From: Mercurialis annua
Lineage: Eukaryota; Streptophyta; Magnoliopsida; Malpighiales; Euphorbiaceae
Assembly (NCBI RefSeq): GCF_937616625.2
Contig: NC_065572.1
Location: 67,950,653-68,014,652 of the forward strand
DNA length: 64,000 nucleotides
Reading direction: 5' to 3'
The notes beneath the pieces were generated by a model. That model searched no databases. It saw nothing but the letters and a program-made list of their open reading frames with translations, and was not told the origin of the DNA. Shown one piece after another: positions 9,921-59,489 of this stretch (the stretch's first letter is position 1; each line of letters opens with the position of its first letter). The position numbers and the translations under genes are program-made.

Positions 9921-12615
9921 TCAATTAGTCATATCTCTTAACTTCTCATCATGGTTCACCATACGATCCGTTGCTCCATGTTCAACCATGGTCTTTCTAG
10001 AGCCGCCTAGCTGCTGCAGAAGAACGTAGGTTTCATTTATTAGATTTACTCATATACAGGATCGGAACATGTATTTATAGGAATCAAAATGAAACTCGTA
10101 TCGATTATTAGACCAAAACAAGCACAAACCTATCTTCAAACCAATTATCTTTCATTTGAACCAGGAAAAAAGCTTGCATAAATAAACATTAACCGACACC
10201 GAAGATTCATGAACATACAAGTCTGATAAGTACAAACTCATAAAACCGAATTAGTTAGTGGGTTTATGTCTGACGGGCTACACATATTTTATATAGCAAT
10301 TACCATCTTCTAATTCGTCACATTTTCATATCTGATATTTTATTACATCAACGGGAAGTTAATGTAGCAAGCAATTCAGGCCAATAATTGCTTATGTGAT
10401 GAAAAAATTGGATAACCACACAATTTCCCATTGCCACAAGCAATTATTGACCTGAATTGTATATAACCTCCTTTAATATAAAAATGAACATTCGATTACA
10501 AAAAAATTTAACAAATTGAACAATAGTAACTGTTATGTAAAACTATAGTTTAGCAACTGCAAATTATTTTATCAGGTGTTAATAATTTTGTTCCAGGAAA
10601 TAGTTTATTAGCACTGATCAGATTCAACTACATGTCCACTGGCTCATAGGAAATTGAGCGAATCAAATAGGTGAGTTAAGCAAAGTACATGCCACTGCAA
10701 ACAAAGGAAGCTGGAGAAGAAAACTCATACAGCCTCTGCTTAAAGGTGGAAATAACTTCGCAGTAAGCTTGCAGCATATAATGTTAATTTGTATTGCTTG
10801 TTAGATAATAAGTTGAACAGAAGGCGGAGCAGTCTATGATTTGGAAATCAATACGGATGCTCATGAATACGAAAGGCAATGCTGAATACCTTTGTTCTAA
10901 ATGATTTAATCACCGAAATCAACAACTTGTCCCCAGCAATTCGCCTCACTCGTTGTATTAATTCCTGCCTTGAAATTTTCTTGTTCTGCAGAGCATAACA
11001 TAGAGAACATTAGAAAATACTAATAAATTTATAATCAAACTACATTTTTTTTATTTGAGAAAGTTGAATTTAAACAAGATCTTCTACGGTAAAATGATGC
11101 ATGTGTAAGTTAATTTATTTCAGTTGAACCTCAATAATTATTCCAGAGCATACTGCCTTATATCTTCAAGCCAATAAACCACCGTCTTTGTTTAACAGAT
11201 AAGAATTTAACTGTCTGTCTCATACCTTTGGTTTGGGGATTATTCAACTAGCCGTTAATACTAATTGAGAGTGAAACTTGAATAGTTACCTAACAATTTG
11301 ATAAGAATTCTGCTTGTAGCAGCAATAATAATAATGCCTGTTGCAATTTATTCGTCCGCAAATCCTAATTTTCTAGGAGTGGAATATATATTCTAAGCAG
11401 GCATATAATTATAAAGGGTGAAGGTGCCAATAGAGAAAAAAAGATTATGAATGTCAAACATTAAATATGTAGTGCTTGTTTCAAACAACAGATGCAACAA
11501 AACTACTTACTCTATAATCTACATGGTATTTGTCAAGTCGACCAACAGTAGCAGAAGGCAAAAACTCTGCGAGTGCAGATATAAGAGCTGGAAATGGCAT
11601 CCAAGGTGATGTCGGCAGCCCTGGAGATTCTCGAATCTTAAAGAACCCTGCAAAATCAACCAAAGGATACATATAACCAAAAGATTACCATCAACCACCT
11701 GCCACAACCCAATTCACCGCCAATCATACAATAAAATGCAAAATCAATTACTTACCCTTCAAGCAACAAGGAGCCTTAAAACTAATAACAAACTCAGGCA
11801 AAATGTGAGTGTTCATGTGGGTACTCCATATGATATACTTTTTGGGAGACAACAATGTATCAATTCCAGAATCAAACTCCTCATAACTCGGATGACACTG
11901 ATCGGAACCAGGGCGCACCTCCTCCGACTTGCCTAGTATAACACGGCAGAGCAACAAATGGCGTAAACCACTCCTATCAACTCTCAAATTTCTCACACTG
12001 CAAAACAGAAAAATAAATCCATAACCATTATACAATTTATTGACTAATGATATATCTAAGAAACATCAAGGCTTACCTCTCAAGAGGACAATTATCAGGA
12101 GACAAATAGATTCCACTTCCATATAAACCATTGTTAGAGCTAATCTGCTGACCAAACCCGTGACTCAAAATACTCGAAATCTCAGCTTTCGAAGAAGCAC
12201 CAAACCAGGCATACTTAACATTGGCATTGCCACCATTTTTTCTCTCCATAGCTTTAGCAAAAATCTGAAAAGATTGCATCTTTGCTTCACCGAAAACACC
12301 AGAGTACTTATTCCTATAAACAGCAACAACGTTTGCTTGCTTCCCAAGGGAACCCAAACCTGAGAGAAATTTCTGCTTAACAATATCATTCACTTTGTCT
12401 CCGTTGGAAAGACGAACCAACCCGTTATCGAAATCAAGATCGGGATCGGAATTAACACTTTCGCAATCCGAAATCACTGAATCATGATCACTTAGGGCAT
12501 CTAAGTCAGAGGATTGGCTTAGGGTTTGTTCATTGGAGGTGTCCAATGAATGTTTTGCCAAATTCATGAAAACCCCATGAGTATTTTGTACAGCTTGAAT
12601 TGAAGAGTAGTCCAT
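9921..12615 (-). CDS. SRO family protein (RCD1-like, PARP fold plus RST domain)
   Basis: Five exons join in phase: 12615-12077, 11997-11756, 11647-11511, 10985-10890 and 10013-9921 (1,107 nt, 368 aa). An acidic, Ser-rich N-terminus precedes a PARP-like domain (about residues 60-258) with [19 protein letters not shown] and [19 protein letters not shown]. An RST domain (about 270-338) starts [19 protein letters not shown] and ends [13 protein letters not shown]. By motif alignment, the His-Tyr-Glu triad of active PARPs reads Phe-Tyr-Lys here, so ADP-ribosyl transfer is unlikely. RST domains bind transcription factors, and SRO proteins act in stress and redox signalling. It lacks a WWE domain, so it resembles the short SRO2-SRO5 group rather than RCD1 itself. 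The last exon is supported only by phase, a good acceptor and a stop, so its certainty is lower. Confidence 0.9.
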
Positions 12616-13130
12616 ATTTGAAAAAGTCGAAAACTCGGTATGAAAGAAAGCAAATCTTTACAGATACAATACAATTTTCGTTTGTATATAATTTATAAAA
12701 ACAAAAAAAAACCTAAAAATCAAGAACACAAAAGTTAATCGAATCCAGAATTAAACCCAAACCCAAGAGAATTCGACGAATTCCAGAAGCACCCAGAATT
12801 CAATAAATTAAAAAGAAACCAAAAATATATACGGAATTGAATAAAACTGAATAAATCCTACGCTACCCAAAAGAACCGAATCAGTTCATTTTCGCTAAAT
12901 CAAGATTTACAAAAGTAAAAGATTAAAAAATTAGAAACAAAACAAAAGCTAACCGTGAATTAATTCAAGATAACTATAGAAAGATGAAGAAAAAGCAATT
13001 CCGGTGGCCGCTAATTGTTCGTCGTCGTCACTAATCTTATCCTAATTGCCTAATTATAAAGTATATGTATTATTTATAGAGGATTGGATTTTGCTTGGAG
13101 AAGAAGGAGAGAAGAGGCACGTTCTGTGTG
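12616..13130 (-). other. 5' leader and possible leader intron of the SRO gene
   Basis: Reading the minus strand from the TATA box, a pyrimidine-rich leader near 13115-12970 is followed by a possible donor (CACG/GTTAGC near 12953), a T-rich stretch, and a possible acceptor TTTTTAG near 12710. A leader intron is plausible, as in many plant stress genes, but it is not proven by sequence alone. Confidence 0.4.
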
Positions 13131-13140
13131 TATATTTATA
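13131..13140 (-). promoter_or_regulatory. TATA box of the SRO gene
   Basis: The minus strand reads TATAAATATA, followed about 30 bp downstream by a CT-rich start region (GCCTCTTCTCTCC). A second TATAAATA lies at about 13071-13078 and is a less likely alternative. Confidence 0.55.
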
Positions 13141-13144
13141 AAGA

Positions 13145-13938
13145 ATGAGATTTTAACGGCAACCGCCTGTTTTTTTTTTTTTTTTGGTTAATTAAAATTA
13201 ATTAAAAGTTTGGGTTTCCGTTTGGCGGTGCGGCGCTCTCTGTTTTTAAAACTTTGGCCCGTCGTTTCATCTTCTTATTATAATGTGGCGGTTCCTTCTA
13301 TTAGCTCCCCTGATTTTTTTTCTTTAATTACTAAATTGCCCTTTTGTTTTTTTTTTCTATATGATTTTTAATGAGACGTATAAATCACGGAAGGGTTGAT
13401 GCTTTATTTTAATTTAATGAGATTTGAGTTTTTTTTTTAATTAATTTTTTGCAATTAAATTATTCCTTTTTTTGGTATAATCCTTATTGAATCTGGATTT
13501 GTTAAAGAAGAGATGGGAAAGGTTGGGAATTTAATATTCCTTTCTTAGTTGATGTTCCTTTTCCTTTGTGTAAAAACTATATACTATTATACTATTTTTA
13601 AGGGTCATGCCTACATAATATGTCGGTATACAGAGTACAATATAAGTAAAGGACACATATTTTGAATGTATATTTAGGTATTTTTATAAAATAAACATTC
13701 ATTACGCAATACTATATTGATAAATAATAAAGATTTTTATTTAGTAATAAAATAGAATATTCATAATTTTTTACATATAATTAGATTATTGTTATAATTT
13801 TATTTTATTTCTGTTTATTATAATTGCTATTTAATCCATAAACTATTTTTTCATTTTTATTTTTAATAAATATTTTTTATTAGAATTTTGTTAGAGAAAT
13901 GTGATTTAATTAAAGATTTGTTAAAGGAAGTTTCACAT
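13145..13938. other. Promoter-distal and intergenic DNA
   Basis: AT-rich DNA upstream of the SRO promoter with T-runs at about 13170-13185 and 13340-13356. No gene or intact mobile element was recognised. Confidence 0.4.
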
Positions 13939-13947
13939 TAAAACTTA

Positions 13948-14252
13948 AAAATATCCTATCTATAGTTTCCTAAACCATATTGTTTTTATTATCTAGTCTT
14001 TAAATTAATTTTTGTTCTTTTTTGGTTTTTAAATTTAACGAAAATATATGTTCAAGTCTCTTATTAATGTAAATGACGTCGTTTAGGGTAAAATTGCATG
14101 TTGGAATGTAATGAAACAATATTATTTTTGTTATTCAAGAACTTGAATATGTATTTCTGTATAGTTGAGGGACCAGCAAAGATAAAAAAATTAGTTTAAG
14201 GATCACATAACTAAAAATGGTGTAATTCATGGACTTAAAAAAGGATTTTTCC
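13948..14252. mobile_element. Mutator-like MITE with 9 bp target duplication
   Basis: TAAAACTTA occurs at 13939-13947 and again at 14253-14261, exactly flanking a 305 bp segment. Its two halves are diverged inverted copies of each other: the left half has CTTTAAATTAATTTTTGTTC and TATGTTCAAGTC, and the inverted right half has CCTTAAACTAATTTTTTTAT and TATTCAAGTTC. The structure fits an old non-autonomous Mutator-type element. There is no coding capacity. Confidence 0.7.
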
Positions 14253-14339
14253 TAAAACTTATAGACTAGCTTGGAAGTGTGTAGAAAACCCATAGGAAAT
14301 AAAACAATTTGTTTTGTGGAAGATGAGGGAATCTTTGCA

Positions 14340-14410
14340 GGAGTAGTAGTGGGTTGGATAAATGTGTAAACAGTTTCACATTTCTAGGAGTAGTAGTGGG
14401 TTGGATAAAT
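14340..14410. repeat. Direct repeat of 24 bp
   Basis: GGAGTAGTAGTGGGTTGGAT plus AAAT is found at 14340-14363 and 14387-14410, starts 47 bp apart. No terminal structures are visible. It looks like a local duplication. Confidence 0.7.
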
Positions 14411-16591
14411 TACGGATAATAAATAAAAAGAAAAGATATTTTTAGACCGACTTAATGCAAGTTTGTGGTAGAGAATGTGGGGGCAATATGGGCAGATATT
14501 TTTGACAAATTCTGTTTTCCTTGGAGGCAAAATGTGTTAGTTAAGGAACTTTAGGCATTGCCTTGGAGACAAAGACAAAAGGTAAATAGTCTTAAAATGA
14601 TACACGTCAACATTACAATCCTAATTGCGTGCAATACGCGTATTTACAAACCCTAATTAAATATGGTAACTATAAATATAAAATAAAATAAATTATTAAA
14701 GTAGGCAGGCCAATTTTGGAATTGCAGTAGGCATGTGAAACAATCATACATCATAACCCATTCCCAAAATACTTAAACTGAGGGGTTTTCTGAATTCTGT
14801 AGAAATAGTAAAATAAATTGGACTGGTGTATGTCTAATTTTCAAGTAATTAATACTATCGATTTGACCATCGATTAATAATTTAATTGATTCAACCGGTT
14901 TAAATAGTTTTTATGTGAGTTTTTTTAATATAAAAGAAATAAATAAATCATAATCAAATTTATGAATTTTATTATTCAACAAAGAAATGTATCATATTAT
15001 CTATTGAGAAAAACGATCGATGAACATCGTCTGCATGAAACGTTTCAATATAATAATTGGTATTGTTGAACTCATAAGGACTTCTACGAAGACTTTGATA
15101 ATGCTGCGGAAGAAATGATATAATCTTTGTAAGGAGACGTTTCCAACATACTCTACCACCCTAGTTGTCATCTCACTACCATCAACGATCATCGGATCTT
15201 TAATTTCATTTTCATTTAGGTCTGTCATTTTTATTTATTGAATTCTTGTCTTGATAAATTAGATTTTTTAATATGTATATTCATTTTAAATTGTCCATTA
15301 ATTTAAGTATAGGACTAATGATAAGTACAAAGAATTACAGTAATCATTTTACGAAAAAAAATATTATTTTAAACATAAAACAGTAAAATAAGATTCAATG
15401 TTTCATGGATTTAATGGATGAGTAGAAAACAACGGTGGGATGAAAATTGGCCATAGGTTAGGTATGAGATATATGGATTGGGAAATAAGTTGTTCACATG
15501 CGAAGCATCAATTGTATGTTATCTTGGCATTGAATATTTTGATCATACATTTATAGTGTTCTGATTTGATGTAAAGTCATGATTCGGAACCGTGCACAAT
15601 TTGAGGTAAGTGATCAGAGTCATGACGAATATTTTGATGAACAACAATAATTAAAATAGCTGATATGGAATAATGGTGGATGAGAGATGAAAAAAATCAA
15701 TAAAAATCTATTTTACCCCTAGAACACAGTACAAACATTTTAATAAGGTTAAATTTGTCGTTTGTGAAAAAAATATATTTTTAAATTAGACATACTAACT
15801 TGTTTTCATCTATTATAAATATACAAATTGGAACAATGGTGGCACCGTTGACAGCAATTTATTGGATAATTTGAAATTAAATCAAATTTTAGGATGTTAT
15901 TCAAAATCGCCAAATTAACTTTAGTTTTTTGAGCTTTATGTCAAATACAAACGGCAAAATGAACATCTCTTATGAAAGAAAAGACAGTTGAATGTCATAT
16001 AAGATCCATGTACATGAATTAAAATCAAATCCAAACATTATTAAACAATTGGGAGTGGCTGCATTAGAGATTAGACTTCAAGTCTTCCTTGTTTATATTT
16101 AGTAGTATCAACTGGTGTGATAATGAAGACTTCTGAGTTCTAAATAGTAAAAAGAAATCGACAATCGTTTCGATTTATTTTGTAAACTTTTATATTAAAA
16201 TTCTATTGAACATTCATGCAGATGAGGAGACTTAGTAACAATAGATGTATTACACATTTAACAACGAACACAAACTGTATAAAAGCATAGAATTAGGTCG
16301 GGAGTCAAAATGGGTCGATCTAATACAATTCATTTATATCTATGCTATAAATAAAAACACAAATAAAGAGAAGAAATGGATACATTTACCTCAGTATCCC
16401 TATCCTTTATAATATTAAGTTATGAATAAAAGATAAAACTCCTATTATAACTAATATAACCAGTTTAAACTTGTTATTTGACCAATTCAGTTATTAGGAA
16501 CTAGGAAGAGATGCACAATCCTGTAAATCAAGAAAAATAGCTTAAACTCGAAAAACACAAAATTGATACAACTAATACAAAGCCCTATAGG

Positions 16592-16636
16592 AAAATGCAA
16601 GGCTCTAATTGAGAAAAATGCAAGGCTCTAATCGAG
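16592..16636. repeat. Two-copy tandem repeat, 23 bp period
   Basis: AAAATGCAAGGCTCTAATTG (plus AG) is followed immediately by a second copy with one change (ATTG to ATCG). It has no known function. Confidence 0.7.
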
Positions 16637-16765
16637 AAAAATAAAAGATGTATGAAAAAACTTAAATCAATAACAGCAGTTTTAAGATTAGAAATGGGCG
16701 CCTCCAGGCTCCAAGTTGAGGTCGAATGAATTCTCAATGACTACAACAATTAATGTATTTATTTG

Positions 16766-17881
16766 TGGCCAAACCTATCCTCAGTTCTCTTTACTCTTCA
16801 CTCTTTTTTTATCAGATCTCCATACTTTAATTTGACATTTATGGGTCACTTGAACTTCAATTTCATTGTGATTACTAGACAAATGGAATTTCCATAGTGT
16901 GCTACACTCCCCGTTAAATAACAAACTCCGTTGAATAATGACGTGTCAAAATATAAAAAATTATATGACTAAAATTGAAAGACCAAATAACACTTTCTTC
17001 TAAAATAAAAACATAATATTGAAAAAAAATTATGGCCCACCACCACTTTCAGTAGTGTCCTTTCCTCCATAGTGGAGGAAACGTGTTTGTTTCCTCCACA
17101 ATGGAGGAAACGAGATCTCGTCTCCTCTCACAATTGAGGAAACGAGAAAATCTCGTTTCCTCCACGGAGGAAATGAGATATGTGTTTCCTCAATGGAGGA
17201 GACGAACAGTTCATCTCCTACATTGAGGAAATGAACATGTTTCCTCCATTAATTGAGGAGAGACCTGCTAGTCTCTCCTCCATTAATGGAAGAGAGAAAG
17301 GCCACCACTGAATATATTTTTTACTCCGACATTAAAAAAGAATTCGATACAAAATAATATTTTGGTAAATTAAAATTAAATTTGGAAACAAATTGAAATT
17401 TAATTTAATTAAATAAAATTATATAGGTGCCAGTCAGAGTGAGGGAGGGAGAAAAAGATAACAAGACTAAAATTACGGACTAAATTTTATCTCAAAATAA
17501 AAATTAAATTTTGAAATAAATTAATTTTAATTAGTTCTTGCTACACTATTAGTTATTTGTAATATATAAATTTATAATAATATAATTAATTTAAAAAAAT
17601 TGGATTTGATTTTGGTTTGTAGACTAAGTAAAAAGATTTTAATGTATTACAGACTAAATAGAAAGATTTTAAAGTATTTTTTATTTTATTTAAAAGTTAA
17701 AATGTTATATATCTATTTTCACTCTCTCAATAACGAAAAATGTGGCACACTCTCCAAATTTCATCCATAAAAGAATATAATAATAACAAAATTGAAGTTT
17801 AAGAACCCGTAAATGTCAAATTGAAAGAGGACTTATTGAAAAAAAGATGAGAGTAGAAGTATCCAAACATGGATTTGGCCC
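16766..17881. mobile_element. DNA-transposon-like element B with hairpin cluster
   Basis: The left end (TGGCCAAACCTAT) and the right end read in reverse complement (GGGCCAAATCCAT) match. Similarity continues inward for over 100 bp, including TTTTTTTATCA/TTTTTTTCAAT, AATTTGACATTTATGGG/CAATTTGACATTTACGGG, CTTCAATTT and AGTGTGCYACA. Flanks ATTTATTTG and TTATTTTTG agree at 6 of 9 bases, so the target duplication is weak. The interior has a hairpin cluster as in element A, though the terminal sequences differ. No transposase is present. Confidence 0.6.
17059..17297. repeat. Tandem hairpins built on TTTCCTCC...GGAGGAAA
   Basis: Seven or eight consecutive short inverted repeats are visible, for example TTTCCTCCATAGTGGAGGAAA at 17061-17081 and TTTCCTCCACAATGGAGGAA at about 17090-17109. 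Further units have ATCTCGTTTCCTCC, AGTTCATCTCC and AGTCTCTCCTCC stems. They fill the centre of element B. The strand would be able to fold into a row of small stem-loops. Confidence 0.75.
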
Positions 17882-18725
17882 TTATTTTTGTATGTTTATC
17901 ATCTGATTGCGTGTTTTTCTTTTTTTGAAATGGATTGCATGTTTGTTATTGTGCTTTCCAAGTTTTACGAAACATTGAATTGCTTTTCCGTCTGTTATTG
18001 CACTTTTTCCGGTTAATGTGAAATGGCGAATTTTTCTACCCAAAATAAAATTATTGACTCAACATTGATTTCATGTTTGAGTTGGAGGGCCCTCTCCCTA
18101 TCCATCATATTTATATGGCACACTTGGTTCAATTAAATAATCATATTTATTTACTTAATCAAATAAATTGCATACGTCACAAATAACTCTTTTATATTTG
18201 GTATCATTGCTTGGTACAATTAATAAATAGATCATATTTATATTGACCGTAATCCTCATTAGATTGACACAAAATATATAATTGGCCAACCCATTTTCAC
18301 ACCCCTAGAATTTGGTATTACTTAATTATGCTTACTTCTACTATGCAGATTAAAAGACTAAAAACAGTAAAAGAATGCCCAAAGCGGAACATTCTGAGCA
18401 TTATGAGGCCACTGAAATCCACCCATCCCAGCTTTCCAACTGGTATGGTTAAGTTTGTCTAATCTCACTTTTAAATCCTATTTTTTAGCTCCATCCTCCT
18501 AGACGCCCACCAGAAAAAGATCAGTCCGGCCATTGCAAAATACAAGAGCCGAAGATCATACACATTGAAAAAAAAAAACGGAGCAGTTTTATATACACAT
18601 TTTCACATGCGGCTATACATACATACACCAAAAACACCCACTACTAACTCAGGATTAATAAATCAAATGAAAAAAAGAACGCCTGTACAAAATGATTGGG
18701 CATTTCTGGAAAAACATAACCCCAG
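17882..18725. other. ATM 3' flank and 3' untranslated region
   Basis: The part adjoining the ATM stop codon is the likely 3' untranslated region on the minus strand. The remainder is AT-rich. A 64-codon plus-strand frame at 18565-18759 overlaps the ATM terminal exon and is a shadow. Confidence 0.4.
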
Positions 18726-58188
<39,463 letters not shown>

Positions 58189-58255
58189 CGCCGGCGGCGA
58201 TTATAGGATGCTTAGGTTCCTGCAGTGTGTGATACTGCTAAACAAAGAAATAAAT

Positions 58256-58265
58256 GGCGGGAAAA
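58256..58265 (-). promoter_or_regulatory. ATM: E2F-type site upstream of ATM
   Basis: The minus strand reads TTTTCCCGCC, containing TTTCCCGC, the consensus of plant E2F/DP factors. It lies about 70 bp before the ATM start codon, in the leader or core promoter. E2F control is common in plant replication and DNA-repair genes, so S-phase or damage-linked expression is a reasonable inference. Confidence 0.6.
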
Positions 58266-58374
58266 TTAAGTGAGAGTGAGGGTTTAGTAGCAGAAAAACA
58301 AGAAGAAAAGGGAAAAGGAAAGACATAAGTAACATTCAACATTTATTTTTATTTTTTAGTATTATTTAAAAAAC

Positions 58375-58743
58375 GCTTACCCCCTTAAAAACCCCTCACC
58401 TTTTACCCCCAATTCGTTTGCACCCTCACATTGCAAAACCACCAAATATACCCAAATTACGACCTTTCACTTTCAATTGCACCCTCAAGCATTAAATTGA
58501 TCTCTTTTCACTTGAAAAAATAGGTTTACTTTTATTTAAATAAAATATTAAGTCCTATTTTAAAATATATGCTAAAATTTAAAGTATTGAATTGAACATT
58601 TTTCAAGCGAAAAGAGGTCAACTTAATGCTTGAGAGTGCAATTGAAAGTGAAAGTTCGTAATTTGGGTATATTTGGTGGTTTTACAACGTGAGGGTGCAA
58701 ACGAATTAGGGGTAAAAGGTGAGGGATTTTAAGGAGATAAGCT
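58375..58743. mobile_element. Mutator-like MITE just upstream of ATM
   Basis: TTTAAAAAAC is present at 58365-58374 and 58744-58753. The 369 bp element starts GCTTACCCCCTTAAAAACCC and ends in the inverted form; the terminal inverted repeats reach about 150 bp and include CCTCACCTTTTACCCC, AATTCGTTTGCACCCTCAC and CCACCAAATATACCCAAATT. It begins under 200 bp from the ATM start codon and may lie in or beside the promoter. Confidence 0.85.
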
Positions 58744-58753
58744 TTTAAAAAAC

Positions 58754-59484
58754 TATTTAAATTTCATTATTTATTAGGAAAAATTGCATCAATGGTGTTC
58801 AGACTTTCAAACAAAATCTATTTTGGTACATAAACTTATTTTTTATTCATTTAAATATTCAAACGAGTTTATTTATGTCGAACGAGTCTTTCTTACCTAC
58901 TATAGCAGGTTTTTCAAGTTGAAGTGAGAAAGTAGTTGAAATACCGTAAAAAAAAATTAAAAAAGCTATCATTGATTTTTAATATTTATTTTAGTCACTA
59001 TTTTTATTTTATTTTTATATTTTTTATATTGTTTATTTGAAATTATTAATAATAAAAACTAAATTAAGGATAATAATATTTTTTGTTTTAGATAATTAAA
59101 ATAAATGTAAATTGTATTAATGCATATATTAAATCAGTGATGTAAAAACATATCGGACCAACCTGTTAAACGCATTTCATAAAGTATTCTACCAGGTTTA
59201 ACGACAACTACCCAATATTCAGGAGATCCTTTCCCTGAACCCAGAAGCCCCTTTGACATCTCTTCATCTGCAAAGAATTCTCGATGTGAAAACACAGAGA
59301 CAAGGGGCTGAGCGGAATCATAATTAGTATATGATCTAATCCGATTATGGGTGAAAACTTAAATATCTGATTAGGACAAACATAAGTATTAAAGAATTTA
59401 GTAAATTTATATAAAATGAGAAATTTTATAAAAATACACACATTTGTATTTGTTTAAAATAGTGTCGACTTTATCTTTTAGTGG
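58754..59484. other. Intergenic DNA upstream of ATM
   Basis: AT-rich non-coding DNA. A 77-codon minus frame at 59208-59441 shows no recognisable features. No RNA gene was seen. Confidence 0.4.
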
Positions 59485-59489
59485 TGTTT

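Larger units (their letters stand above)
14262..16764. other. Intergenic DNA
   Basis: No gene is well supported. A 75-codon minus-strand frame at 15001-15228 shows no recognisable domain and is left out. Direct duplications are noted at 14340-14410 and 16592-16636. The rest is AT-rich. Confidence 0.4.

Noticed and set aside
11736..12363. Plus-strand and other-frame open reading frames over the SRO exons
   Set aside because: They are shadows of the SRO coding exons and contain no known motif.
15001..15228. 75-codon minus-strand frame
   Set aside because: No domain, no homologue recognised and AT-rich surroundings. It could be a decayed gene fragment, but that cannot be supported.
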